Below, piece after piece: positions 1 to 15,510 of a stretch of 64,000 nt of DNA. Under the pieces are notes generated by a model. It was given only the letters and a program-made list of their open reading frames with translations. It was not told the DNA's origin and did not search any database. The stretch covers positions 16,006,865 through 16,070,864 of the forward strand of contig NC_083599.1 of assembly GCF_020882245.1 (NCBI RefSeq), read 5' to 3'. The translations under genes and the position numbers were made by a program. The stretch's first letter is position 1, and each line of letters opens with the position of its first letter. Source of the DNA: Rhopalosiphum padi (taxonomy: Eukaryota; Arthropoda; Insecta; Hemiptera; Aphididae).

Positions 1-999
1 ATGTATAGTCGTTAACCCTATAGGCACGTCCGTATATATATATAATATAACGCCTAAATTATTATGACTTTTAATATAATAATATTGTAAAAATATATGT
101 AACAGGTATCTATTTATGTGTAGACATAAGACGTATTAGGTCGTACGCGCGATATTCTGGCACGTCCAGCGAGTGTTTTACACTGCAAACGCTGCACGAC
201 TATTATATACATACATATATATAGTTATTATACCTTAAAATTCGGCAATGCCAATAGTTTGTATATAAATTACTCAAAATCACACATATTATGTATAAGT
301 ATATATATATATATATATATTTAAGTCAAAATCGTGCCCATTGACGAAGCAATAAATTATAACTTAATTATAATAAGCTTAGAATATATACGTAAACACA
401 ACACGATATTCAACGACACGTGTATATAATATAGAATGTAGGATTATTCGCACATATTACATAGATGACGCGATAGGACGATTATTAAACCGTTTTCTGA
501 ACCTAAAAAAAAAACGCGACCGATTTCAATATTTAAAACTCAATAATGAGTCTCATAAGTTTTTGTGGAGGTCATGTCCCTTTTCGCCAATGTTATTAAA
601 TAAATTATACTATTGATATGTCGTATACGTCTGCGCAGCAGCTTTAGTTTCGATCATTTTTCGCTTAATACGTGCCGTATTAGCACCGTAGATATACCGT
701 AGATATAGAGGTATATACTTGAGAACCATTACGGCAAACCACCGAAAATTCGAATTTATTTACTGTGAATATAAACCAATAATGTATTTGTGTTTTTATT
801 AAGACGCGCGTTAAATGAGTTATTATAAATTATTATAATAATAATATGACCATCATGTCCGCCGCAGTGAAAAAGAGAAAACTAGTATCGGTCGAAATAG
901 ACGGTCGTCGAGCGAGGATAAATCTATAATATTATTATGTATTTATAATATACCTACCGCGACGCGCGAGTCCAAAAAAACATCAGACGCGCATACATA

Positions 1000-1300
1000 C
1001 AATATACATACATACATAATACGCATAATACATTATCGCATCTCCGCTGCGGTAATTCGTGACGCTGTCGTACGGCATCGCGTGTATTCGCGACGGAGAC
1101 ACACACCGCGGCCGCCGTCGGTTAATTCTTCAATAATAGCTTTTCGCACGGACCGCGTCACGCGTACTCGGCACGGTCGTAATAATATCGTCGTCGTCGT
1201 CGTCTTGGTCGCGTAAGATGGTTTTTTACGAGCCGAAACGCACACACACATTTCACGCGACATTATATATGCGACGGCTGCGAACGCACTTTGGTACTTG
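1000..1300. other. CpG-rich patch
   Basis: About 300 bases with many CG dinucleotides, including a short run of GTC triplets near 1,190-1,205, in otherwise AT-rich DNA. Such patches in insect genomes often mark promoters or first exons. I cannot assign a transcript or a coding exon to this one. Confidence 0.4.
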
Positions 1301-4300
1301 TCCGCCCGTATACATATACACATATACATTTAGATAGAATACATATATATGTATATAATATATACAGGTGCATATATATATATATGTATAGGTATATATT
1401 AATTATACTGCGTATATATGTTGTGAGGTGGTGTACATATATACATATACTGCAGAGATGGGTATCATCCTATTATATGCGATGGCCGCCCGTGGAAAAT
1501 AAAAATCGCGATTTCAAACCGTTTCGTTTTGGTGTATTTTTTATACCCTCTTAAATGTATTAATATATTATTCGACTGTAGTATCAGCTATATATATATA
1601 TATATATATGTACATAATATAAAAAGACGCATATGCTTGTGACGGACACCGCCGACGCCATTGAAAAAATGCACGCGAGTTCACGAGGCTTATATATATA
1701 TATTGGTAGAAATATAGGTATACCTGCAGTCAAATACAATAATATAATACATGAGTACCGAACACTCGTCCGTTATAATTACAACATCAATAAATATAAA
1801 AATACATAATATGTATACCACTGCAGCGTGTCTGTATATATATATATATAATATATACATATTATGTATATAAATATACGCACTCGCCCACGGCGCGGTA
1901 AATTGATTCCACAGTGATTCTACCTATATCTATTTGTGTAGATATTATAGATATATTATATTTGTGTGTAGTGAAATTTAAACATATATAAATAATTGAA
2001 ATACACAATTGGATATAATATTATTTTATATTGTTCGTTAGTCTTTTAAACGTTTCGTTACGCCCAACTATTACGATATTTATCTATATTATACCTAAAT
2101 AATATATTATATTATTTCCTCGCACGTCCAGCAATAACGACGACGTTTTTCTCTATCCCACTGGTTTTTACCTCTAGCTTATTATATATATATATATATT
2201 ATAGAGTTCATAAAATTTTACGATCGGTTTCAAATGTTTGAATCGGCCCGCTTTCCAATACATATTCAATGCTAAAACTTTACGATTATCTTTTGTATTA
2301 TAATTGGTGGGAAATTAACACAAGCTAGTCGTCATTACTATATATATATAATTATAATTTTTACAGATACACAACAATTATTTAATGTATTATTTTATTA
2401 CATTATAGGTGTATATAGGTAGTATGAACAAAAGCGAACCGCAATTTTTATTTTTTCCATAATTATCGAATTAAAAAAAGCATCATTCATTACTGTTCTA
2501 TAGTTGTATTCAGAAGTTATATAATATTATTGCTTATTATTGTCAAACGAATTTCGTACATAATAAATATAAATATAAATTATTTAGGCATAATAGTATA
2601 CAATATTGTAATATGTGTAGTGTACCTATATATATATGTAGTTTTATTTTTGTCGGACATCGTTGCGTGATGATTATAACACAACGCTCGCGTGTTCGAG
2701 AATGTTGACTTTTTATAGTATAACCAAAAGTGTTAAAAAGTAACACCAACACCCAACATACTTAAACTATCATTATCGTCATTCGATTTCTTAGAACGAC
2801 GAAACCAAGTTCAAATCGTATACATATATTAAGTATAAGACATAAGTATACGAATATACATAATATATACCTGTATTTGACTAGCATGAATCATATATCG
2901 TATCGTTGTAGGTACCTACGTCTTGAATGTTATAATACAGAAAATAAAAATATGTAAGTATCTTTTATTAATAATATGATATGTTTAAAATATATTAAGT
3001 GTTTAAGCGTTATTTTAAACACTATTTGTATTTATTTATAAATTATTGTGCACTACTCAAGTAATTCTATGTTATTATTACTACTTAGAACACGCCGCAA
3101 TATACGCATATTATATTATAGAATACTTAAACGTCTTGAGCCATATGTATCGTATAAGAACACAGAAATCATTACAGAAATTAATTAGCATGCTCGAGTA
3201 CAGGACGTATTATTATTAGGTACATCTATAAAAATCGTCCATTACACAATGTGTAATATAAATTAATAACTGCACCGCGATCCACGATAAAAAAAAATCT
3301 TAACTCTTGAGCTAATATTCAGAATATTGTATGTTATAATATCCGCTATTACTTCATATTATATTATTCAACAGGAAATAAATAACTAATAAGGATAGAC
3401 TATACAATAATATAAAGTATTATCGACAACGTATAGGTACCAATAAATTAATATTATCGTCATTATTATAGAGACTTGTGAACTACAATGTTAGGTACAT
3501 TACATGTTATCGGTTTTAATTTTTTGTATGACTCACATACAGATAGATGTAATGATATCATAACAATAATTTATTATATTCTTGTATTGACCATAATATA
3601 TACACTTATTATACGTTATCTGATTTATAAACATTTTAGTTTTGTTTATTTTCACAAACAAAACCCCCCTGTTATATTAGATAACGTATCATCTTATTGT
3701 TCATTTACTACCACGATTAAAGATATACTGGTCACACAACTAGTCGAACAAAAATGGCCCTTCCCGCGGAGTCATGAAAATGCATGTAGAATTTAGTATA
3801 TCTTTAATCGTGTTTACTACTAATAATAATGATAACGACAATAATCGAGCGCGATTTTACTTATTTGCATTGCGTACACGCAAGGCTTATTAACAACTAT
3901 ACGCCCTTACACGTACACAGTACACACATTGTAATTTGTAAGTAGTAGGTACATAATATGGTTGGCCTGTAAAGTTTGCAGTAATATTATAATAATTTAT
4001 TATAATGACCCCTATTTGTTTTGCACCTTTTTGTTAAACCAAATTCACGGGTAACCGGTAGATACACTAACTAGTAACTACATAATGTATACACATTCAT
4101 AAATAATTAATACGGCAGTACAATATTTTTTTTACCTTGCTTGCCTGACCTACGTCAATTATTACCAAACTATAATATATACCTAATATCTAAGTAATAA
4201 TACATCAAATTATGACACTATGCAATTAGCCATCAAAATAAAAAAGGTATTAAAATGTATTCATCTTTATCATATTATAATATTATATATTATAAAATTA

Positions 4301-7300
4301 ACGATCAATTAACCCGTGATCCTATATTTTCCCCTATTATATTGGAATTAATATATTATACAAATATTATATTATAATGTTATATTTAAATTAATTAAAT
4401 AGTATATTATATAATGAAAATTAGAAAAAAATCTAAAAAAAAACAAACTTCTCGTCATTATACTATTAAAGAAATTGCATTAAAAATGTATTATATTATC
4501 AAATCATTATATAGAATTAGTTTGATCTAAATTGTATAAAATCAAGAAAGAACATTATAATATGACAATTATGATTATACGAATATAGATAACATAATAT
4601 TATAAATAAACATATAAAATATGACTAATAACATTTTACAGTATATGAATGTTTTATACAATTTTAATCAACTTCAATTTAACCATTTAAATATTATTTT
4701 CAAAAAATTCTTGACTAGATGAATTTTAAATATTGATAAACGATTACCTTTAGTTGTGTTGTACAATAACTACAGGAAATTAATTTCCCTCTCCCAAAGT
4801 TACGATCAACATAATAATATAATTATTAACATATTAATGTAGTATAATATTTACATGTGTAGGTAACTATAATCTACTTAATTTGACTAACTAATTTTTA
4901 TTTTCTTAATTTATGTCTCGAGGATATATATTTAAACTATAATAAATAATGATTAATTTCCCTTGATTAAAATAAATTTGAGAATCTGTTTTTTTTTTTA
5001 AATTATTGAATTTAAAAATACATTTATAAGGTATACATAATTTTGTGTAAAACTTATTAGTGTATAATAGTTGTACTATACGTATATAATATTATAATGA
5101 ATAACATACTGACTTTTCAAATGATGTATACAGGCACGAGGCGGTCAGGTATGTATTTAAATAAAGATCATATTACCTATATAGACATAGTGTAGGTTAA
5201 AACGGAAAACGATTTTTTTTGTTTTAGTGTTGACATTGCTTTTTAAATATTTAGTTATCATCTACTTATGTGCATTATACCTATTGAGACAGTTATTAAT
5301 GTCATTACTATATGTAAGAGGATATAGGTATAATGCACATAGATAAAATACCTATAGTTTTGAACAATGTACACGTTATATAACGCCAAAGAATTTACTT
5401 ATTTTCACTATACTACGGTTTGAGTACAATCTGGTTTGAGAATAATATTTTAACTTGAGAGTTAAAAAAAAATATACAATGTAATTCACGCCGTTGGCAG
5501 TGTTTCATCCACGCGTGATGAAGTTAAACCTATATTATATTATTATGTGATCATCATATTGCAAATTATTCAATTATATCTATACGAAAATAACGAATGA
5601 ACCTATTATTGAAATATGAAATATGAATATATAAACTTATATATAATACGCCATAGACGCAATATTGTGGAGGGAGCTATAGAGGAGGGGGCTTAGCCCC
5701 ACAATTTTATCCATAACTCCCCTCCCCAGTTTTTTAAACTGATTTTAGAATATTGAAATTAATTTTGAAGACCGTTTACTTGTCTCTAACTTATTTTAAA
5801 AATTAGCCACTCTCCAGAATTAAAGCTCAAATTACGCTTATGATAATACCTAATAATTTTTAACTAATAATTATTTTAATCAGTAATTTATTATTATTAG
5901 TAATATTATCATATTCATATTTTATGTTTTCAATTTATATCAGGGCCAACTTTACATATGGCTAGAATGTAGTAATACTTATAAGTTATAATTCACTATA
6001 TAGTATAGGTATATTTTTATAATTTATTAGAAAAAAAAATGTTTTATCTATATCATCTTGTCGATCTTATATCAAACGATAAGACGAACATTTTAAGCGA
6101 TCGTAAGGTATTTGTGAAGTATTTGTATACCTACCGTTATACAAAGACCTCCGACTTGTATAGTGTATACCCACATATTATACTTACATAATATATTATA
6201 TATATATATATACTCACGTGATCATCGATGATGGGTCCTGAAACACCAGAAGACAATGAATGTATATTGTATATTCTGGAGGGAGATTTATGGAGTTTTT
6301 CGTGGGAAAAGTACACGAAAATATTATGCTAATGAACCGAATAACCTGTAGATTTCTAGGTGATTTTTTTATTATTATTATTATTTGTTTATTTATTTGT
6401 CTACCGAAGCGACCTCGGATATTAACAATAGATACAAATCATCACGGTTCGCGTAGGTACACTGAATACGTGCATTTTTATAATATAGTGATACTCTACG
6501 GTATTGACGAATAGACGAGAAACGAAATTGATATCCAAGGACAAAGATCCAACGGACGTAAGTATACGACGCGCGTCCTTCTCCTTCGTTCATGATGATT
6601 TCTACCCATCATGATATTATCCTATAATATATTGTAGCGTGTAGACGTGATGTTTTGTATCTCATAATATCTTACTATACCTATATAATTTATATATGTT
6701 ATTTATATATATTATACTTTACAGTAGTGTAACATAGTTGATGAATTATGCGGCTGGTGTGAAAACCTGAAGTAAAAACTACAAAATTATATAAATACGC
6801 GTTGTTCGTAGAACGGCATGGTTGCTGCGGCGAGTTGGGTAATTTGTGTTTAATAGTTGAACGGGAATAATAAAATTAAAAAAACAAAACCAAAAAAATT
6901 CATGATAAAAAAACTTGTTTATTGTTTTTACTTTTTAACCACTGTTTAGAACATTCCGATGTTACGTATGGCATGGGATAGTTTTATAGTTTTTTTTTTC
7001 TGTACGCGAGGAGACATAAATAGTATAAAAAAGGTATTTTTTGAATTGTTTTTATTATATTATCATTAAGGTTTACCTTGAAACATCGAAACACAATAAT
7101 TATATAATCGCAAAAGTTTAATAATCGAGAACGAAATAAATAATATACCCATTCGAGTGGACTTTAATAATTTCGCAGCGCAGCGTCAAAGCAGGTAGGT
7201 ATTCTTAAGCTGGTAATAGTTGTTATTAAATCAATCTAAGAAGATTGTATTTATAATGCGATAAATAAAATAATTAAACGTGGATAGAAAAATTGCTGTT

Positions 7301-10300
7301 TTAAATGATTTAATCATTATATAGCCTGGGATTTACCATTTACAGGTGATGTAATTATAAACAAAAAAAACCATAAATAATATTTTTTCTAATTAAATTT
7401 GAATGAATTTAATTAAATTTCATAAATTAAATGTTTACATTAAATAAAAAAAATAAATACAATTTATAACTATAGTATAATATCATATTTAGGTTAAAAA
7501 TACAAATATTTTGTCAAATGAATAATTTTAAAATAGTTTAAATGTATTATAATTCATAATTATTATAATGAAAAAAGTAATTATTGCAAATTATTGAAAA
7601 TTAATGTTAACAATGGGCTAAAATTACAAAAAACGAGCTTAAAGTGTAAAAAAATGCAAAATAAAAATTAGTATTTTAGATTATTATGTTATTGAAATAT
7701 TAATTTAGCTGGAAAGATTATCTTAAGTTCCCAACAAAAGGTAAAGAATATATTAATGCTATAGAAACTAAAGAATTATATTACTCGTACCTATATATTT
7801 TTTTAGTTATTCAAATCTAGCACTATATTGAAACTGAAATTCTTTAAGTTTAATTATATATAATTAATTTATATGGAATGTTACACTTTTTAAAATTGTA
7901 AAATCATTGCAAGCTAACTATCGCGATACCAATAAATATTAATTGAATATGATATTTTAAATTGGTAATAGGCAATATCTAACTATTACATTTTTATAAG
8001 TACCTACATGAATTAAATTAATGAAATTAAACAATTATCATGGTTCTTTAGATATACCTACGCCACAAAATTATTGGATTAAACATAACCTAGAGTTGCA
8101 ATATAATATAACTATTTATATATTATATACTCATAACAAAGCAATTTTGTACGTATATATACATTTTCTCTTTTAAAAATAAAAATGTATAATAAATGTC
8201 ATTTAAATCTATACTCATAATATGACAATATTGAGAAAATGACTACGCATTTTTATAAATTATTACTTTGTAAGACATTAAATTTAATCACTGTGTTTTC
8301 TTGTAAAACAATATCTATGTATAATAATATAATGTAATATCCATAATAAAATAAAATTAGCAATAAAAACTTATTTTCGTAAATGAATGTATACCTAGTT
8401 ATAAAGGATATAATAATAAAAAGTGATCCCAAAATTAGTGTTTAATATTAATGCACAGATTACTATCCCAGAAAACTATAATGAGCCTGTTAATAACTTT
8501 GTCATTTTACTTAATATACAATAATTTTATTTATTCAATACGATAATAAAAATAAATAAATGTTAAGCAAATACGCATTTAATTCAGCTATAATAATAAT
8601 TAAAATAATATTTGTGGTTGGTGGGTGAATTTTGCTCATATTTTTAAACTCGTTAAGAAAATATCATTCAGATCGAAAATTCAAGAGCCATCTAAATTTA
8701 AAAAATATATTTTTTTTTATGTTTAGTTAAAACATAATATTATGTATTTTGATATAAGGAAGTATAGATTACTTAAATACTTACCAAGTATGTTTCATAT
8801 TACACAAATTATTTATTGTCTTACATTTTCTCCAGGCAATTTTTAAGTAAAATTCATTAAGATTTTTCACAATCTTTTAAAATTATATTTTGCTAAAACT
8901 AAATTACTTTATTTTCAGTTTCTATATAAATATTACCGTACAAAAGGTTTTATTTAAACTTCAAAAATACATTTTTCGTTTTCCTATAATTTAATACAAA
9001 ATATAAAATAAAGGCTATTTATTTCATCCCGCTGCATTGTCAAAATATCAACATATTATACCTGTTATCATCTTGTATTCATACATTGTATGTTAGGTGT
9101 TAATAAAAATTACTATATAACTCGTTTCTTACCATATTTACGACCTAGCAACTCTGTATGATATAAATGAATGATCTCTTCAAGAATTTTGAAAAAAAAA
9201 ATGCATAGTAATATATAAAATAATAATATTGACTCCGTCTTAGAAGTGCGTATTACTGAATAGTTATACGTTCATAAATTCTGGTTTAGCTTAGTTTAAA
9301 ATATATTATATGAGTGAATTTACGCACTTGTAAGGTTAGATAAAATAATAGAACTATAGAACTTTAATACACACCTACAGGTGAAACGTCTTTGTAATAC
9401 TTAATTTGATGTTATTTTTTGTCGAATGTCTATAAACATATAACATAATATTATTATTTGAAAGTAAATAAACATTTTGTTTGACAACTCATACGTTATG
9501 ACATAAATACAAGTTGGGTTTTTTAACTGAAGATTCTGATATTTAACAATTATTACAACTTACTTTCAACATTAGGAACATAATATATTTTTACTAACCA
9601 AATTATTTTTTCCACAGTTTCACGGTTTCACCCATGTATACTGTATACATTTGTATAATATTATTATATTTGAGTTGTAAATTGTAACTACATACTGCAG
9701 GTATATTATGAAAAATCACATTTTTTGATCTACACCGCCTGAAACTTTCGGTATCCGTTTCAATGCAGTTGTATTCCAAGGATTCGAATAATGTCGTATA
9801 CAAAAATATGTCTTTATATTCATGTAGGACAATTGCAGGTACATCCTTTAATGGCCTTTAGACAGAGCGGCAAAGCAAAAGATCTTTTGTGATGTGCATA
9901 CGGTTGATAAAATAATATTGTCTTATTGACACTTGTTCGTATAATATGATAATATATGGCTCGTGTACCTTAATATAGGTATAATATTATCTTGGTTATA
10001 GTGCAATAAATCAATCGAACCGTAATAAATTGTAAATCATAATTTATTAATAAATGAAAAACGTGATGGTAAAACGTTTGAACGGATAATATATTTTATA
10101 ATATACATATAATATACAGGTATCTATTATTATACAAGTATGGTCTGAGGAGGGCTATAATTTTTCTCGAAATCTGTGCGGCATTACGCCACCCACGTTT
10201 CTAATATTTGGACAATTCTAAATTCTTTAATTTTAGTATTCATTATGTAGGCGTTACATTTCTAACCTTTTACAATTTAAAAAAACACTTAAATAACAAC

Positions 10301-11389
10301 CAACAGGTATATACAGTTTTGACAGTATATCATATTGTGTATAGACAAATACTTTTTTAAATACATGCCTAAATATTGTATGTACCTACCGATATAAGCC
10401 ACTTATTGTTTTTGAAACTTTTCATTATTGACGTGTTCAATGTTATTAGGTAGGTATGTCTTTAAAATTAAACTGTTTTAATTTACAATACATTACCTAT
10501 AATTATATAGATGTGCTATTAAACATATTACCATAGTTATAGACAACAATAGACTATTCATAGTCGTACTCGGAAATCGTAATATTGTTAATAATACACA
10601 TTATAACAATAATATTGTTATTTTTTGAGTTATCGACGATAAATCTAAAAAATAAGATATCGACTATCACAAAACTATTGAACTGACCGAATAACAAAAA
10701 AATAAAATTATTTGGAAAATGTACACTATCGCATACTATAGTTTTTCGTCGAAACGAAAAAATAAATTATAGAGACGACATTTGGTAGTTATTATGCGAT
10801 AATACGATGTCTATACAATATCAATATAATATTAACGGTTTATAATAATACATTATCATATAATACAGTTTACACTATTGTATCGTGGTCGGAGGTGACT
10901 CGTTAAATATAAAAGATTCAGTTTCTTTTGAATCTGTATTAACCGGAACTCGGAAGCAGAATATAATACAAATAAATGAAGATCGGTCCAATAATATAGT
11001 TGACACATAAAAGTTTATTCATACTTACAAAACAGCTTACTAAAAGGTAGAGCTGTCTTGGAGTCCCGGTGAGCGTGATGGTCGTACATATTATTGTGTT
11101 TTGGCCATAGCGTTACAATATATACTGAATGTGACACAAAGCCGGGGGGGGACTTAATATCTAGATCAGCGTGTATACAAAGTGTATAATATATATGTTA
11201 CTATAATATTTACGTGTATTGTACATATTATATTTATTAACTATATAAATAATGGATGTAACGATTGTTACACTATATACGGGCGAAGTGGTGTTGTCAC
11301 GACTTTTCCGTGTACCTACGCAGTACGTTAGATACCTACACCTACTGCAACGAATACGTGTCAAGACGATTGGTGAATTTTATTAGGGT

Positions 11390-11870
11390 TTTAGACATTT
11401 CCCCTCGAACCCCGAACGCAACGCACGTCCCGTCCCCTCCTCGTCGTTCGATATTTTCTTTTCAAAAACAAATCGTCGTCGCGAAAAACGATTAAACCTT
11501 ATGCGACTCGGCCCCGCGAAAGCACGCGCGACGGCGGCTTCGTCGTCAACGCCGCGCGTTCTCGAAGACTCGTCGGAATAACAAAGTGTGGGTGTAGATT
11601 ACGCGCGTGCGCCCAGAGGGGAAACGGCGGCGGCGGCGGCCGCGCGTATATGATATTATTATTATTATTATTACATTTTATAGAGACAAGAGTGTCGGTC
11701 GCCGGTCGCCGCCGGCCGGACCACACGCATTCAGCGCCACCCAATATCATGATATTACACACGTAGGTATAGTGTGTGTGTGTGTGTGTGTGTGTAAACG
11801 TATTTATATGTATATACGTATACGGACTCGAGGCGCGCAGGTGTCCGTGATTGCTGCCCGGCATTATTAT
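11390..11870. other. CpG-rich patch with GT microsatellite
   Basis: The strongest GC and CpG enrichment of the left third, with a CGG triplet run near 11,625-11,645 and a (GT)12 tract at 11,772-11,795. Both strands are open for about 100 codons, but the predicted peptides are low complexity and unlike any known protein. A promoter or first non-coding exon is possible. No splice signals or homology support a gene. Confidence 0.4.
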
Positions 11871-12529
11871 TATATTATTATTATTATCGCTATTACTATA
11901 TAATATTATATATATTTTCCCACCTTTGGTAATTTTTTTTTTCGTCTTTCACCGCGGCGTTAATTCTTTCTCTTTCCCGAAATAAATAGTAGCCGCCATA
12001 TATATATATATATACGGTCACAATCGAGCCGATGATGACGGCGGGATCAATGGAAATCTCGTGTATAATATATATAATATATAATACGATATATTATATA
12101 TTGTAATACACATCACCATAGGATCGACGACGCGCGTTATAACATTATAATATTGTCGATCCTCCGTGTATAGGTGTATATAATATATATATTACAGCGT
12201 TGTACAGGTATACAGCATCACTACAGTCTTCTATATACACACTTTATTGCGACACGCATCGGCGTGTATATACAATAATAATAATAACTTCGGCATTACG
12301 ATATGATATAAAAGCACGAGGGTGTGCAGCACGCGACCGTCCTAATCCTCCGTCCACACCCTTACCCCCCTGTAAGTCAAAGATTTATTAAATTAAGCCA
12401 TCATCCCCGTCACACGCCGGGCACCCGCCACCCACGGCATGCCCGATAATAGCACGTATACCTATATATTTATTGTAATAACGTGTTCCGTATGAGGGTA
12501 TTATTATTATATATTATGTGGATATACGT

Positions 12530-12960
12530 GACAACCCTCGGACGTCGGCGTCGGGTGCTGCTGCGACAAAAACGCATCTTGTACAAAGAAAGCGTATTAT
12601 ATATCTGTATACGAGTACGCAATATATATACACGTTTACGTGGGAAAGGTGTTCGTTAAAGCGAATATAAAAACGTTAAGGAAACGAATTGTATATGTAT
12701 ATGTTTTTAAAATCGTTATACGGGGAAATGGCTCGGTGGTAAGCGCCGCTCGCGCCCCCATCGCCATCACCACTTTTTCGATTCGCTTTGATTCGCCGCC
12801 TACGCTGAAATCGGGACATTTGTATATTATTATATTTATTATTATTATTATTAGGTATAGGTACTATGGTTATATTATTATTGTTATTATGGGGGTGAAA
12901 CGCGGGCCGCGTGCATCCCCAAGCCTCCGTTTTTAAATCAATCGGCTCTCCATTGTCGTC
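12530..12960. other. CpG-rich patch
   Basis: Alternating CpG-rich and AT-rich stretches, richest at 12,730-12,800 and 12,890-12,970. No protein similarity is recognised. With the patches at 11,390 and 14,530 it forms a cluster of three within about 3.5 kb. Confidence 0.35.
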
Positions 12961-13731
12961 GGCGCGATGACGTTTTTATCACTCGATATCCAATAATTTA
13001 GAGCTTCACGGTCGAATCGGTTACCTGGTCAATGGTACGTACAGTTATTACAGAGTGTCGGCACTGCTGTTGACGGTGCACAAAATCATCTATTCATTCA
13101 ACATACATATTATAATCTACATAACTATATACAATGCGAGTATATGTATATAAATAAAAAGCGATTTGCGTGTATGTGTGTTTGTGTGTAAGCTATCGAA
13201 CTCATTTTCTCGGTTTCTGAAATTTGGTACATGGAGTTTAAAAAGTGGTAAATCCATGGACTACGGTCATATAATTGTTCACGTGCAACGCTGTAGGTTA
13301 GGTTATTTAACAAAAATTGTTATACTACGTTTTTATGGAGCTTATAGATTTGGAAAATAACGAACCGGCGCCAAATTTTAAACACGTTTTATTTCTTGAG
13401 GCTCGAGTTTTCTTTATTTAATTTCTCTACCCCAATTGATTGATGTATAGGATGAATCACACATTCCAAGTCACGAAAATCGAATACTTTTTTGTTTATG
13501 TAAAGGGTTTATATAAGTCACAGAAATAAAATTTAAAAATAAATGTTAATAAAGACTATACGACCTGCAATGCATTGCTATGGAATTTTAATTACATAAT
13601 ATATAATTTATTGTTTGTTATTCAAATATATGTATATCAAAAGGCATTGTTCAAATAATGTCTGTGCCTTTTATAGAATAAAAAAAAAATAATTCACCGA
13701 TTTTGATAAAAATTTCTAACATTGTTCTTAC

Positions 13732-14272
13732 GGGCGGTGGTAAACTCTCCCGATTTTTAATAATAGTAAACTCTCCCGGGTCAACATTTTCAAACTGAAA
13801 TATACATTAAAATTCAAAGTTGCAATAAATTAAACAAAACAAGTAAAAACCGTAATACAAAAAATAATGAAAAAACTATATCTCAAAAAGTATTAGATTA
13901 GAAATAGATACCATATAAGTTTTTTTAAATGTGTATTTATAATATCAAAAAAAAAATATATTTAATTTAAACATTTTTATTTTATTATATATTTTGTATT
14001 TATTTTGTATCTAAGATTTATATTTTATTTTATGAATTTTTATTTTTTATTGTATTTTGACTATAATATTATAGCTCATAGTAGCTAAAGGCAGTAGTTT
14101 ATATTATTATTATTATTATATGATTGACTATTTTTAAATGAAACTTAAATTAATATTAGATTTATTTTATGAGTTTTATTAAATTAAATAAGTAGTACTG
14201 AAGACCCGGGAAAGTTTACATATTTCCGTCAGGTATAGTACTGGAGTAGACCCGGGAGAGTTACAATCGCCC
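13732..14272. mobile_element. 541-bp MITE with 8-bp target duplication
   Basis: The left end reads GGGCGGTGGTAAACTCTCCCG. The right end is its imperfect reverse complement (CGGGAGAGTTACAATCGCCC). The element is flanked by a perfect 8-bp direct repeat, GTTCTTAC, at 13,724-13,731 and 14,273-14,280. Additional copies of a CTCCCGGGTC-like motif lie just inside both ends (near 13,775 and near 14,205 and 14,250). There is no transposase, so it is non-autonomous. An 8-bp duplication fits hAT, Merlin or P-type transposases. The GGG terminus does not match the CAG-type ends of the hAT elements elsewhere in the window. Confidence 0.8.
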
Positions 14273-14529
14273 GTTCTTACAGACATCGGACAAATTTAGA
14301 TAGTTATATGTATAGTTTGAACAACTTTTGAAAATATTCTCAACGCTGAAGGCAGATAGTCCATCTCGGAGTATATATATACTGATGCCGATTTGACCGT
14401 GAATTGCAGAGTTACACAAAAGCCGAGATACGCACTTACGCACAGCGTCGTATCTGTTAATATTTTCACGTAGTCGGGTCATACGACTACAGTAATACAT
14501 TATAATAAACATATTAAAATATATAATAA

Positions 14530-14880
14530 TATATATTATATTATTTATGCGCGCACGCGATATCCACCGACTTTAAACCGGTTCCGTCTACGTAACAATA
14601 ATATGATAAATCTGTGGTGTGGGTACGCCGTGCGCGCGTTCCACGACGGTTTTAATGATATTATAATATGTATGATAATATTATTATTATTATTATATTA
14701 TGTACGATTTGTATATTGTAACGTTATTTTTACCGCCGCGCGTGTTATAAATTCGAGAGAGCGAAAAAAAAAAAATTATAATAATAAAATGCGAGTTCAC
14801 AATATTATTATTATTATATACAGGTACGCCGTAGTGGCCGTACGCGTCATAATACACTATTACTACATAACATTATAATG
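14530..14880. other. CpG-rich patch
   Basis: GC-rich stretches (14,545-14,640 and 14,730-14,850) are interleaved with ATT triplet runs. I find no recognisable coding exon. Promoter activity is possible but not shown. Confidence 0.35.
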
Positions 14881-15510
14881 TGATATACCTACTGATGATA
14901 TGTATTGGATAGGTACGGCAAGTGATGTGCGCGTATCGGAAATTAACAGAGTGTACGCTATTATATAGGTACATTTTTTTTTTTATTATTATTATGATAA
15001 TACGATATTATATAGGTATAATACTCGCACGGAATCGTAACGAATGATCGTAAATTTTTTGTGACGTGGTAAATCGTTAATGTTTAATATGCAGCAGATA
15101 CCCGTGTTTTATTAATTATATAGCGATATTATTGTATAATATCGTACCGCCTCGCGAGAACGCGCGTCTGCGTCGCTGGAAAACAATGTTGCACACTTGG
15201 TATTATAATATGTATCGTTTACGCGTTGCTTACAATAGTTATATACAATGGACTCCGTGACGAATAAATCGCTTATAAATTATAATATACTTGTCGACTG
15301 AGATTCCATCGAGTTTTTCGTTATTATGTATTAAATCGCGCAGACATGTTTTGTAAACGCGTATATAGGTATATGACTTGCATAACCTACACGCAACATA
15401 GCAAATTTTTGTTGAGCAGTTCCGATTTTGTGTAATAAGTTTTAACATTATATAGAGTGAAATTATCTATAATCAAACGTAATGGTTACGATCGTTAACT
15501 ATGTGTATTT

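Larger units (their letters stand above)
1..13731. other. AT-rich non-genic region
   Basis: I see no coding exon with recognisable homology on either strand. The DNA is dominated by AT-rich low-complexity sequence with short (TA)n tracts, for example 301-320, 1589-1609 and 1834-1851. CpG-rich patches inside it are listed separately. A C-rich and G-rich tract near 5,670-5,730 may be an old repeat remnant. The reading frames here are short and look like chance openings. It could be intergenic DNA or a large intron of a gene lying outside the window. Confidence 0.6.

Noticed and set aside
11499..11903. Overlapping open frames of 121 and 98 codons on opposite strands
   Set aside because: The peptides are low complexity (His/Thr, Ile and Arg runs from microsatellites) and without splice or homology support.
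13290..13305. GGTTAGGTT resembling the insect telomere repeat
   Set aside because: There are only one or two units, far too short to be telomeric sequence.
14261..14512. An 83-codon minus-strand frame
   Set aside because: It ends inside the MITE and has no recognised similarity. The part outside the MITE could be chance.
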